Below, piece by piece: positions 18,962 through 28,033 of a stretch of DNA of 32,604 nt. The notes under the pieces are model-generated. The model made no database searches and was not told the origin of the DNA. It saw only the letters and a list, made by a program, of their open reading frames with translations. How positions within the stretch are numbered: position 1 is the stretch's first letter; the number at the start of each line of letters is the position of its first letter. Location: assembly GCA_012522505.1 (NCBI GenBank), contig JAAYKJ010000051.1, forward strand, positions 1 to 32,604, read 5' to 3'. The DNA comes from Clostridiaceae bacterium. GTDB taxonomy: Bacteria > Bacillota > Clostridia > DSM-8532. The translations under genes and the position numbers were made by a program.

Positions 18962-20359
18962 ATGCGTCTATCACTTGAGTTTAAAAAATCCATACTGATG
19001 ATATTTTTACTGCTTTTATGTGTGTTACAGATGGGAATTCTTTGGGTGGACAAAAGCCCGGGGGTTTCCATTTTTTCATCACAGCGCTTTTGGCCTAAAA
19101 CAGAAAATATCAAGGTGGAGGAAGTAAAAAAGAACTATATTCATCCCGGAAGAATTATCGTTTCCGACGGAACAGAAGTATATTGGCCTCTTGAACCGGA
19201 TAATGCTTTCTATTCCGCTATTTGGAATGGTTTCACAGGAAGTTATCTGAAACAAATCCTGGAGCAGTCCGCAGCAGACAATGTATACTACACCGACTGG
19301 GATACCCTTATAAAAAAGAAGTGCGTTATTGTTGAGTTTAAGTGTTCTGTTCCTGTTGGTATACTACAATGGCTTACCGGAACAGAGAAGCCGGCGATGA
19401 CTCCGTTTAAGGAGATTTCAAAAGTTGCCATCATTCCAGATAGTCTCAACCACAACGAAATTATCCTATATTTAACCGAGGATGGCGTAAACGTATACGA
19501 ATACATTGTCAACATCGAACAGGGAAGTATTAGAAAGGAAGATTATTATTACCTGTTGGATACGATCAGGGATAACGAAACCATTATTCCGCTGCGCACC
19601 TTTGGTTCCCTGTATCCCGGTATTGAAAATGGAGAACTTCTTGCCGTTCTGTCCGAAGACAAGGAACTAAAAATGATTCGGGATCTCCGCGTTACAACGC
19701 CGGATGAAATTGTGCTCCGCCAAGATAATATTGACAGGATACAGGAGTATCTTATAGAATCCAGTTCAACTTATACAGCGCCCAGTAAAGACGGTACAAG
19801 TGTGCTTTTTTCTGATGACGAAAAAATCGTTTATTATTACGATAACGGCTTCTTCGATTACAGGTACAGAACATGGACCGGCCCTAAAGGAGCTGCTGAG
19901 GAAGCGCTTGAACAGGCGCTCACCTTTATTGAATACCGACGTAAGAATTTAGAGCTGGACTCTGGTATTTACCTTACCGATATCGTCAGCACAAATCCCA
20001 ATTATTATGTCTTTACCTTCAACTATTTCATGTATGGTATGGAAATTAAAGTATTGGACGAGAAAGGCAAGACCATCAAGCCTTCTATTAGGATTATTGC
20101 GAACAGGGAACGCGTTCTGGATGCAAAATGGTATATAAAAACTTTCTCCGACAATGATTTTGCAAAGAACTACGACCTTAACTTTATTAATTTTTATGAG
20201 AATAAACTAGTGTCGGAATATCCACAGTTCAATATAGATTTTCAACCCCAACACATTTCCACCGATTATCTTTTTTCAGGAATGCGTGCCGAACCCTACT
20301 GGCTGGTTGAAGCTGATAAAAAGGAGATTTACCTGAAAATGGAGCCAGAAGGAGAATAA
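18962..20359 (+). CDS. yycH: YycH-family WalK regulatory protein
   Basis: N-terminal TM, position immediately before YycI and murA/yycJ/rlmH; general layout of YycH. Confidence 0.75.
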   Translation: MRLSLEFKKSILMIFLLLLCVLQMGILWVDKSPGVSIFSSQRFWPKTENIKVEEVKKNYIHPGRIIVSDGTEVYWPLEPDNAFYSAIWNGFTGSYLKQILEQSAADNVYYTDWDTLIKKKCVIVEFKCSVPVGILQWLTGTEKPAMTPFKEISKVAIIPDSLNHNEIILYLTEDGVNVYEYIVNIEQGSIRKEDYYYLLDTIRDNETIIPLRTFGSLYPGIENGELLAVLSEDKELKMIRDLRVTTPDEIVLRQDNIDRIQEYLIESSSTYTAPSKDGTSVLFSDDEKIVYYYDNGFFDYRYRTWTGPKGAAEEALEQALTFIEYRRKNLELDSGIYLTDIVSTNPNYYVFTFNYFMYGMEIKVLDEKGKTIKPSIRIIANRERVLDAKWYIKTFSDNDFAKNYDLNFINFYENKLVSEYPQFNIDFQPQHISTDYLFSGMRAEPYWLVEADKKEIYLKMEPEGE

Positions 20360-20360
20360 T

Positions 20361-21176
20361 ATGGATTGGAGCAGGGCAAAAAACATTATACTGATCGTTT
20401 TAGTCCTTCTTAATATATTCCTTTTTGTGAATATATTGAGCGTTAAAGACCCTCTTAATCTGGCGGGACAGTATCAAGTGGATGCGAAACAAGCTCTGCA
20501 GTCAGCGGGGGTGGTTCTTTCGAGCGGCATTTCTTTCAAGAGAAGCAAGCCTTTGGGCCGAATCAGTTATATCGAAACCGATCCAGCCGTCTATACTGAA
20601 ACAATCCGACGGTTAATCGGTCCATTTGATGGAACGGATACAGCTTTATGGGAAAAGGAAGGAAAGAGCTTAAGCTTTCAGGATGAGTTTTTCATATATA
20701 CCGATGAAGCCGGCCAGGAGATATTCCCGGTCGAGGATCAGAAAAGACTTGATCGCCGATTAAGCGCATGGATCAAAGAGAATTTTCTCCCAAACGAAAG
20801 ATTTATTCAGGACAGATTTGAACAAGATGGCAATACCATTACCGCAAGGTATATACGATGCTATAAGAATATGCCACTTTTCAGCCATGGTATTTCATTG
20901 ACAATCGTGGACGGAAAGCTAAAAAAGGCGGAAGGAAGCCTGAAGATATTTCAAACAATTAAGGTAAGCACGTCTGCTGATGAAATCATTACAGCCAATA
21001 TAGCCATGATAACCAATAAGGATAAGGTTCAGGGAATAGTCAACTCCATCGAACTGGGTTATTTGTGCCTGCAGAGCGATGATCTGTATGACACGCCTGT
21101 CTGGAGGATCACCCTTGCCACGGGTGAAAATGTTTGGTTTAATGCCTATACCGGGGAATATTTAAAAAGTGATTGA
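20361..21176 (+). CDS. yycI: YycI-family WalK regulatory protein
   Basis: MDWSRAKNIILIVLVLLNIFLFVN typical YycI N-terminus; C-terminal WRITLATGENVWFNAYTGE. Confidence 0.88.
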   Translation: MDWSRAKNIILIVLVLLNIFLFVNILSVKDPLNLAGQYQVDAKQALQSAGVVLSSGISFKRSKPLGRISYIETDPAVYTETIRRLIGPFDGTDTALWEKEGKSLSFQDEFFIYTDEAGQEIFPVEDQKRLDRRLSAWIKENFLPNERFIQDRFEQDGNTITARYIRCYKNMPLFSHGISLTIVDGKLKKAEGSLKIFQTIKVSTSADEIITANIAMITNKDKVQGIVNSIELGYLCLQSDDLYDTPVWRITLATGENVWFNAYTGEYLKSD

Positions 21177-21366
21177 TAAATCCATGCATTTCTGGTTTAA
21201 TAACGTTTATGCGGATTATGCACAAACGCTTATTTCTATGCCTTCGGGGCAAAAGAATTTGCTGGCTGATCCGAAAAACTATTAAACGGAATGTTCGTTG
21301 AAGAGAATAACGGGATAATATTGACGGTTCGGTTAAAAATCTGATTGTCGTTTATGATCAGATAAT

Positions 21367-21414
21367 GTTATAATGGTTACATATTCCGGGAAACCATTAT
21401 AACTTATCCGGAAT
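21367..21414 (+). promoter_or_regulatory. Promoter with interlocking inverted repeats upstream of murA
   Basis: TTGTCG(21345)-N18-TATAAT(21369); GTTATAATGGTT/AACCATTATAAC 12-bp perfect repeat interlocked with ATTCCGG/CCGGAAT. Confidence 0.5.
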
Positions 21415-21460
21415 GTCAGATCAGTTTTTTACAAAAGAATGGGAAAGATGGTGTTGGACA

Positions 21461-22720
21461 TTGGAGAAACTGGTTATCCACGGGCAAAAACGGCTGAAGG
21501 GGGAAGTCACCGTCAGCGGTGCAAAGAATGCAGCTGTAGCAATACTTCCCGCAGCGATCCTATCGGATGGTCACTGTACAATTGAAAATATTCCGGATAT
21601 ATTGGATATTTCTATTCTCAAGAACATCTTGACCAATCTCGGTGCCAGAATTGAGCATCTGAATGATTCCTCCATTCGAATTGATACTTCCAAAGTAAAT
21701 TCATATACTGCCACCGATAAGCAAATCGGAAACCTTCGTGCATCCTATTACCTAATGGGTGCCCTGTTGGGCAGGTTTAAAAAGGCAGTTGTCACTTTTC
21801 CAGGAGGGTGTGACTTTGGAGTAAGGCCAATAGACCAGCATATCAAGGGGTTTGAAGCACTGGGTGCTAAAGTGGAAATTGAACATGGCAAGGTGATCAT
21901 TAATGCAAACAAGTTGATCGGTGCGCCAATCTATCTGGATGTCGTCAGCGTGGGGGCAACCATCAATATTATGCTTGCTGCAGTGAAGGCAGAGGGAATT
22001 ACTACGATTGAAAATCCAGCCAAGGAACCCCACATTGTCGATCTCGCCAACTTCTTAAACGCGATGGGTGCCGACATTAAAGGAGCCGGAACGGATGTTA
22101 TCAAGATCAGAGGTGTTCGTGAACTAAAAGGTGGACATGTTTACACGATCATCCCGGACCAGATTGAAGCGGGTACCTTTAAGATAGCTGCAGCAGCTAC
22201 CCGTGGGGATGTCCTTGTTAAAAATATCATACCAAAGCATATGGAATCCCTAACTGCAAAGCTTATGGAAATGAATGTCCGGGTGCAAGAATATGATGAC
22301 AGCATCCGTGTATCCAGTAAAGACAAAATACAAAATGTAAATATAAAAACTTTGCCTTATCCGGGGTTTCCTACCGACCTTCACCCCCCTGTAACCGCTC
22401 TCCTTTGCCGGGCAGAAGGTACCAGCATTATTACAGAAGGTGTTTGGGATAATCGCTTTCAGTATGTGGACGAGTTAAAAAGGATGGGTGCAAAAATAAA
22501 GGTGGAAGGGCGGATGGCTGTCATTGACGGTTCGGTACGCCTTACCGGGGCTCCGATACGAGCGCTTGATCTAAGAGCCGGGGCTGCCATGGTCATTGCT
22601 GGACTGATGGCCCGAGGCGAGACTACCGTTTCAAATATACACTATATTGACAGGGGCTATGAAAAGCTTGATGAAAAGCTGAGAGCTCTTGGAGCAGACA
22701 TTCAACGAATACAGGAGTGA
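21461..22720 (+). CDS. murA: UDP-N-acetylglucosamine 1-carboxyvinyltransferase
   Basis: [41 protein letters not shown] with catalytic Cys, [16 protein letters not shown] 21461 likely start. Confidence 0.93.
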   Translation: MEKLVIHGQKRLKGEVTVSGAKNAAVAILPAAILSDGHCTIENIPDILDISILKNILTNLGARIEHLNDSSIRIDTSKVNSYTATDKQIGNLRASYYLMGALLGRFKKAVVTFPGGCDFGVRPIDQHIKGFEALGAKVEIEHGKVIINANKLIGAPIYLDVVSVGATINIMLAAVKAEGITTIENPAKEPHIVDLANFLNAMGADIKGAGTDVIKIRGVRELKGGHVYTIIPDQIEAGTFKIAAAATRGDVLVKNIIPKHMESLTAKLMEMNVRVQEYDDSIRVSSKDKIQNVNIKTLPYPGFPTDLHPPVTALLCRAEGTSIITEGVWDNRFQYVDELKRMGAKIKVEGRMAVIDGSVRLTGAPIRALDLRAGAAMVIAGLMARGETTVSNIHYIDRGYEKLDEKLRALGADIQRIQE

Positions 22721-22729
22721 TCAGCGAAG

Positions 22730-23521
22730 ATGATAAAACTTGCCAGCCTTTACAGTGGAAGTAGTGGGAATGCCATTTATATAACAAACAATAACACGAA
22801 TATTTTGGTGGATTCCGGGTTAAGCGGTAAAAGGATTGAAGAATCCATTGCTTATGTTGGAGGATGTATGCAGGATATCCATGGCATACTGATCAGTCAT
22901 GAGCATACCGATCATATCTTGGGTGCAGGAATTCTTTCAAGGCGCTACAACATTCCCATCTATGCAAACAACAAAACCTGGAATGCCATGCGTAGTAATC
23001 TGAAAAAGATACCAGACGGGTGCATCCGTACATTTCGAACAGGTGAGTGCTTTGAAATAGGAGATATTACTGTGCGTTCCTTTCCAACGCCCCATGATGC
23101 TGCCGAGCCGGTGGGCTTCAACTTTGAGTGCGGAAATAAAAAAGTGACTGTTGCCACCGATATTGGGCATATCCATGACGAGCTTCTGGCGAATCTTGAA
23201 GGCAGTGACTTGATTTTGATAGAATCAAACCATGATGTTGAAATGCTTAAGGTGGGGCGCTATCCCTGGCCATTGAAGCAACGAATTCTGGGAGATTCGG
23301 GGCATCTTTGCAATGAACTGGCGGCAAAGGTGGTCACCCACCTTGCGGTAATGGGAACCCAGAAGTTTTTGCTTGGCCACTTAAGCAAAGAGAATAATTT
23401 TCCCGAACTCGCGTTTGAAACCGTGAAAAACGCATTGTGTGAAAGGTCTATCCTTGCCGGGAGGGATGTATACCTTGGTGTGGCACGACGGGACAGACCC
23501 AGTGAAGCGATCTGCGTATAA
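22730..23521 (+). CDS. yycJ: YycJ/WalJ metallo-beta-lactamase-fold hydrolase
   Basis: LASLYSGSSGNAIYI, ISHEHTDHILGAG, TDIGHI, LIESNHD, GHLSKENN. Confidence 0.92.
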   Translation: MIKLASLYSGSSGNAIYITNNNTNILVDSGLSGKRIEESIAYVGGCMQDIHGILISHEHTDHILGAGILSRRYNIPIYANNKTWNAMRSNLKKIPDGCIRTFRTGECFEIGDITVRSFPTPHDAAEPVGFNFECGNKKVTVATDIGHIHDELLANLEGSDLILIESNHDVEMLKVGRYPWPLKQRILGDSGHLCNELAAKVVTHLAVMGTQKFLLGHLSKENNFPELAFETVKNALCERSILAGRDVYLGVARRDRPSEAICV

Positions 23522-23526
23522 GTCAG

Positions 23527-23554
23527 GATAATCAATTTATTGAAATTGATTATC
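23527..23554. repeat. Perfect 12-bp inverted repeat (AT-rich hairpin)
   Basis: GATAATCAATTT-ATTG-AAATTGATTATC between yycJ and rlmH, no T-tract. Confidence 0.8.
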
Positions 23555-23662
23555 AGGCATACGGTTACAGCATTTACGCTCAGGCTTGCATTTTCTCTGA
23601 TATGAAACCGGGCTCAATTGCATGAAACCATGCAGGTATTGTTTATATGAAAGGTTTTTGAA

Positions 23663-24142
23663 GTGCAGATTCAAATTATATCGGTCGGAAAACTGAAAGA
23701 AAAATACTTAAGGGATGCCGTTTTGGAGTATACCAAACGGCTTTCTCGTTTCTGCTCAATTAAAATACTGGAGGTTTCGGAGGAAAAGGCTCCGGAAACC
23801 TTATCAATTGCTGAAGAAGAGCAAGTAAAAAGAAAAGAGGCGGATAAAATCAAAGCCGCCCTTTCCAAAAACACCTTCACCATCGTACTCGATCTTAAGG
23901 GAGAACAACTGGACTCGATACAGTTCTCGAATAAGCTATCTACCTGGATGATTCAGGGGAAAAGCCACATCACATTCATCCTGGGTGGTTCAATCGGTCT
24001 GGATCGTCAGCTTGTCAAAGAGGCGGATTACAACCTTTGTCTTTCCAACATGACATTTCCGCACCAGCTTTCCAGAGTAATTCTTCTGGAGCAGATCTAC
24101 CGCGGCTTTAAGATTATGCGTAATGAGACCTATCATAAATAA
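23663..24142 (+). CDS. rlmH: 23S rRNA (pseudouridine1915-N3)-methyltransferase RlmH
   Basis: MQIQIISVGKLKEKYLRDAVLEYTKRL, FILGGSIGLD, LSNMTFPHQLSRVILLEQIYRGFKIMRNETYHK. Confidence 0.96.
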   Translation: MQIQIISVGKLKEKYLRDAVLEYTKRLSRFCSIKILEVSEEKAPETLSIAEEEQVKRKEADKIKAALSKNTFTIVLDLKGEQLDSIQFSNKLSTWMIQGKSHITFILGGSIGLDRQLVKEADYNLCLSNMTFPHQLSRVILLEQIYRGFKIMRNETYHK

Positions 24143-24154
24143 AATGTTCTTCGA

Positions 24155-24358
24155 ATGTTGGGCCCGGATATGCGGTGTAACCTGGCTTCGTTGTATACCA
24201 AGGGAACGTTCTTCCATGAAGGCTCAGGGGCCTGCAGCCTGATCATTGATCCTTTCGAGAAGCTGGTAGCCGCATGGTTTGTACCCTGGGTGAACGACAA
24301 ATGGTGCGCCCACGGGCTTTACAATGCCGCGGCGGTGATGTGGTCGGGTCTGGAATAA
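24155..24358 (+). pseudogene. Possible C-terminal remnant of a beta-lactamase-family serine hydrolase
   Basis: FFHEGSGACSLIIDPFEKLVAAWFVPWVNDKWCAHGLYNAAAVMWSGLE* reads like the C-terminal end of such proteins; no RBS and no N-terminal catalytic portion present. Confidence 0.5.
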
Positions 24359-24530
24359 TCTTTCAGGATGCCATTGAATTCCATAAAGCAGTGTGGTAAA
24401 ATTTATGCATTCACTCCATGTCTACTAAGTATATAGCCTATATATGATATGTAGACATAAACACGAAAGTGCTACCATTGTCTTGTGCAATGGGCAATTA
24501 AGCCATTCACCGTTGAAAGGAGTAATTCGT

Positions 24531-25316
24531 ATGGTAAAAAGCATCACGATTCTTCCAGGCAGCAACAGGCAGGGCAATCCTGAATTTAAGGAAAGCATCG
24601 AACTTAAAATGGGAAATGTCATCAGTATCGTAGGACCAACCGGTTCCGGGAAGACAACGCTGATCAACGACATTGAGCTGCTATCCGACGGCACTACCCC
24701 GACAGGACGCCGGATTTTGATCAACAATGCTCTCCCACCGGCCGATTATCGCAATAACCCATCCAGAAATCCCATCGCCCTGATCACCCAACATACCACC
24801 TTTCTATCAGATCTGCCTGTACATGAATTCCTGTTCATGCATGCCAGAATCCGCAATAAAAATGACCAGCATGTATCGGAACTGATTCAAAAAACAATTG
24901 ATTTTGCAAACCAGCTTACCGGGGAACCGATTATCACCAACAGTAAAATGACGGAGCTTTCAGGAGGTCAGACCAGAGCTTTATTGATCGCCGATGCAGC
25001 CGTCATCTGCGATACACCTGTCGTCCTTCTGGATGAAGTTGAAAATGCGGGAATCCATCGTACACGTGCTTTGGAATTGCTCCGCAGGCATGAGAAGATC
25101 TTTGTCTTTGTCACCCATGATCCGCGGATTGCCCTTCTTTCGGATTTCCGTGTAATCATGAAGGAGGGTGGAATTGCACAGGTTCTGTATACCAACCATG
25201 TGGAAAGGGATTTTGCTGAAAGGGTGACCAAACTCGACGATGTGCTCGGATCCCTACGGGAAATTATCAGAAAAGGTGAACGTCTTACCACCGAAGCATT
25301 GGAGGGAGTATTATGA
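24531..25316 (+). CDS. Stand-alone (soluble) ABC-type ATPase
   Basis: Walker A GPTGSGKTT, signature LSGGQTRALLIADAAV, Walker B VVLLDEVENAG, H-loop THD; RBS AAAGGAG; no permease nearby. Confidence 0.85.
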   Translation: MVKSITILPGSNRQGNPEFKESIELKMGNVISIVGPTGSGKTTLINDIELLSDGTTPTGRRILINNALPPADYRNNPSRNPIALITQHTTFLSDLPVHEFLFMHARIRNKNDQHVSELIQKTIDFANQLTGEPIITNSKMTELSGGQTRALLIADAAVICDTPVVLLDEVENAGIHRTRALELLRRHEKIFVFVTHDPRIALLSDFRVIMKEGGIAQVLYTNHVERDFAERVTKLDDVLGSLREIIRKGERLTTEALEGVL

Positions 25317-26014
25317 AGCTGTGTATTTGCGCGGGACCTGCTACCACGGGGAAAACATCTGTTTTGCGGCATGTTATCAAAAAGCTGATCACAATGAACC
25401 TGAAATCGGCATATTTGAAAATTGATGTTCAATATGCGGAAGAAGACGAACTGCTTGCATCTGAATTCGGTATTCCTACCAGAAAAATTTATTCCGGTGA
25501 GCTATGCCCTGATCATTGCAATGTGGTTGTTCTGGGCGAAACACTGGAATGGGCGCAAAGTGTTTCCAGTGACATCCTTCTGGTAGAGACTGCTGGGCTA
25601 TGTTTAAGATGCTCACCTTATGTGGATGGAGGGATGGGAATAATCGTCCTTGAAGCCACCAGCGGAATAAATCTTCCCCTTAAGGTGGGGCCAATGCTAT
25701 CTCTGGCCGACACTGCCGTCATCACAAAAATTGATCGGGTTTCACAGGCTGAACGGGAGGTCTTCAGGATGCGGATCCAGGATGTTGCGCCATCGGTCAG
25801 GATTCGTGAGGTAAACGCCCTCCACGGTATTGGGATTGATCCTCTTGTAGAGCAGATTACACAGATGGGTGATATACATGAAAACATGCTGCTGAGGGGG
25901 AACCCTCCGGTTGGCACCTGCACTATCTGTGTAGGAAAAAAGGAAATTGGCTGGAAACAACATTTCGGCATTGTCAGAAAGCTCCATGGAGAAGTGTTTT
26001 ACCAGGGAGAATGA
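25313..26014 (+). CDS. HypB/UreG-like P-loop GTPase with Cys motifs
   Basis: Walker A GPATTGKTS, G4-like TKID, SGELCPDHC, AGLCLRCSPYVDGG, GTCTICVGKKEIGW; ATGA overlap with upstream gene. Confidence 0.78.
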   Translation: MKLCICAGPATTGKTSVLRHVIKKLITMNLKSAYLKIDVQYAEEDELLASEFGIPTRKIYSGELCPDHCNVVVLGETLEWAQSVSSDILLVETAGLCLRCSPYVDGGMGIIVLEATSGINLPLKVGPMLSLADTAVITKIDRVSQAEREVFRMRIQDVAPSVRIREVNALHGIGIDPLVEQITQMGDIHENMLLRGNPPVGTCTICVGKKEIGWKQHFGIVRKLHGEVFYQGE

Positions 26015-26044
26015 TTAAAAATTTTTTGAAGGAGGAATATCCGA

Positions 26045-26758
26045 ATGATTAATTCCAGGAATGAAGTGATATTGCCCGGCTTGGACTGTGGCCTATGCGG
26101 CTGCAAAACCTGTGAGGAATTTTCCGGGCTCATGAAAAGAGAGCCGGATCTCATGAAGCGATGTCTGCATTTGGACAAGTCCCTGATCAGCTCCAAAATA
26201 GAACCCGCTGTGCCATCTGATGCACAGATAGCCATCAACGCCTGCACCGCAGCCTGCCCGACCTGTAGTGAGAACACCTCTTTGAAAGAGGGGTGGGTAG
26301 ATTCTCTTGGTAGAGATTTTGATTTCATTCTCGATCTGTTCCCTAATGAACCCGGGCCCAGGGAAACCATCCTCCCCCATAACCCTCTTATCACCATAGA
26401 AATGAACATTCAGCCCGGAGATATTCTTATCGGAAGGCCTTTGGGCATGTCATGTGGTTGCCCGGTGACCCATTGCGGAGTTGTCATGGAGGTGGATCAG
26501 AGGACAGGCGTTATCGTCTGGTGTGTCACCGGGCCTTTAAGCGCCCGCAGGAATGGCTTTAAGGATCTGGGCTACTACTCGGCTGAGGCTTACGACGGTA
26601 TTGTTTTAAGGTCAAAATCTGAATTGAAAATCGGATACCGTTATTGGTTCATGCCGCATAGGTGCATGCTGCAATGGAGGCACAGCGGGTTGGTTAATTT
26701 TCTGAAGCAGACGCCGGAAGGGCTTCATGTCCGCGTGGAAGGGTTGTTCATCGGGTAA
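26045..26758 (+). CDS. Cys-rich (Fe-S)-binding protein
   Basis: LDCGLCGCKTCEEFSGLM (PF04060-like), CTAACPTCSEN, MSCGCPVTHCGVV; RBS GAAGGAGG. Confidence 0.78.
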   Translation: MINSRNEVILPGLDCGLCGCKTCEEFSGLMKREPDLMKRCLHLDKSLISSKIEPAVPSDAQIAINACTAACPTCSENTSLKEGWVDSLGRDFDFILDLFPNEPGPRETILPHNPLITIEMNIQPGDILIGRPLGMSCGCPVTHCGVVMEVDQRTGVIVWCVTGPLSARRNGFKDLGYYSAEAYDGIVLRSKSELKIGYRYWFMPHRCMLQWRHSGLVNFLKQTPEGLHVRVEGLFIG

Positions 26759-26954
26759 ATGGTATCATAGGTCTTTGATGTATTTGATATCATACAGTAA
26801 CAGATATCGCTGCAAAGCTGCCCCAAAACCAGCAGCCAATCCGGCTGGATTCATTACCGGCATTACATATCCGGTATAAAAAGGATACCGCTTTTTGTGC
26901 CAGCGGCTATATACAGCTGATTTCATATGCCATCAGGGAAAAGGAGACGTAACA

Positions 26955-27047
26955 ATGTTCTTCAGCTTTGATACTGCACTGCAAGAACAAATGTTTCAGA
27001 ATATGCCAAAAAGCTATGGCATATTTTTTTTTGTTTTGGTACAATGA
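26955..27047 (+). CDS. Possible 30-aa small ORF with strong RBS
   Basis: AAAAGGAGACGTAACAATG start; MFFSFDTALQEQMFQNMPKSYGIFFFVLVQ*; 3' part overlaps a hairpin + T9. Confidence 0.3.
   Translation: MFFSFDTALQEQMFQNMPKSYGIFFFVLVQ
27001..27032 (+). terminator. Intrinsic terminator upstream of the methylase gene
   Basis: ATATGCCA-AAAAGCTA-TGGCATAT perfect 8-bp stem followed by a T run. Confidence 0.75.
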
Positions 27048-27071
27048 TTTTGGAAGTTGAGGGTTATAAGG

Positions 27072-27908
27072 ATGAGAAAAAACGGACATGCTGCACCGGT
27101 TGTAAAGTGGGCTGGAGGAAAACGACAGATCCTGGATGAAATAATAAAACACGTCCCGGACGATTTTACAGCATATTACGAGCCCTTTGTCGGTGGTGGC
27201 GCTGTTTGGTTTCGGCTTTGTCCCCAGAAAGCGGCTGTAAACGACGTCAATGCCGAGTTGGTTAATATTTATCGGGTTATCAGAGACCATGTTGATCAAC
27301 TGGTGAGCGATCTGAAAAAACACGAAAACAACAAGGAATATTTCTACAAGATCAGGCAAATCGACCGGGACAGTAAAGCCTACAGCAAGCTAACCCCTGT
27401 TGAGAAGGCATCCAGAACCATTTATCTGAATAAAACCTGTTATAATGGCTTGTTCAGGGTAAACCAGGCTGGTGAATTCAATACGCCCTTTGGGAATTAT
27501 AAAAACCCCAATATTGTTAACGAACCTGTGCTTAGGGCGGTGAGCGAATATTTAAACAATGCGGATATCGAATTCACCTGTGTTGATTTTGAACTGGCTT
27601 TGAAAAACATAAAGAAAGGTTCTTTTGCTTATCTCGATCCGCCCTATGATCCGGTTTCAATCACCGCCAATTTTACCGGCTATGATAAAGGCGGGTTCGG
27701 AAAAAGTGAACAAATAAGATTAAAGAGCGTATGCGACCAACTGAACGAGAAAGGTATCCGGTTCCTTCTTTCCAACTCAGCCACCCCGTTCATTCTGGAG
27801 TTGTATAAGGATTATATCATTGAAATTGTACAGGCAAAAAGGATAATCAATTCCAACTCCAAAAAAAGAGGAGAGATTGACGAGGTACTAATAAAAAATT
27901 ATTCGTAA
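27072..27908 (+). CDS. dam: D12-class DNA adenine methylase (Dam/M.DpnIIA-like)
   Basis: PVVKWAGGKRQILDEI, YEPFVGGGAVWF, YLDPPYDPVSITANFTGYDKGGF, FLLSNS. Confidence 0.93.
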   Translation: MRKNGHAAPVVKWAGGKRQILDEIIKHVPDDFTAYYEPFVGGGAVWFRLCPQKAAVNDVNAELVNIYRVIRDHVDQLVSDLKKHENNKEYFYKIRQIDRDSKAYSKLTPVEKASRTIYLNKTCYNGLFRVNQAGEFNTPFGNYKNPNIVNEPVLRAVSEYLNNADIEFTCVDFELALKNIKKGSFAYLDPPYDPVSITANFTGYDKGGFGKSEQIRLKSVCDQLNEKGIRFLLSNSATPFILELYKDYIIEIVQAKRIINSNSKKRGEIDEVLIKNYS

Positions 27909-28033
27909 ACGAAAATGGCGAAGAACAAATAGTGTGAGAAATGTTTTCAGAAGTGCACAAATGCACACAAAAAGGGAAATAGTATATAACAAAGCAGTTA
28001 TCGCACAGTAACCAAGAGAACAGGAGACTGATT

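Noticed and set aside
24968-25432. Minus-strand ORF of 154 aa
   Set aside because: Antisense to the ABC ATPase and GTPase genes; Ser/Arg-rich shadow translation.
25999-26409. Minus-strand ORF of 136 aa
   Set aside because: Antisense to the Fe-S protein gene; no recognisable domain.
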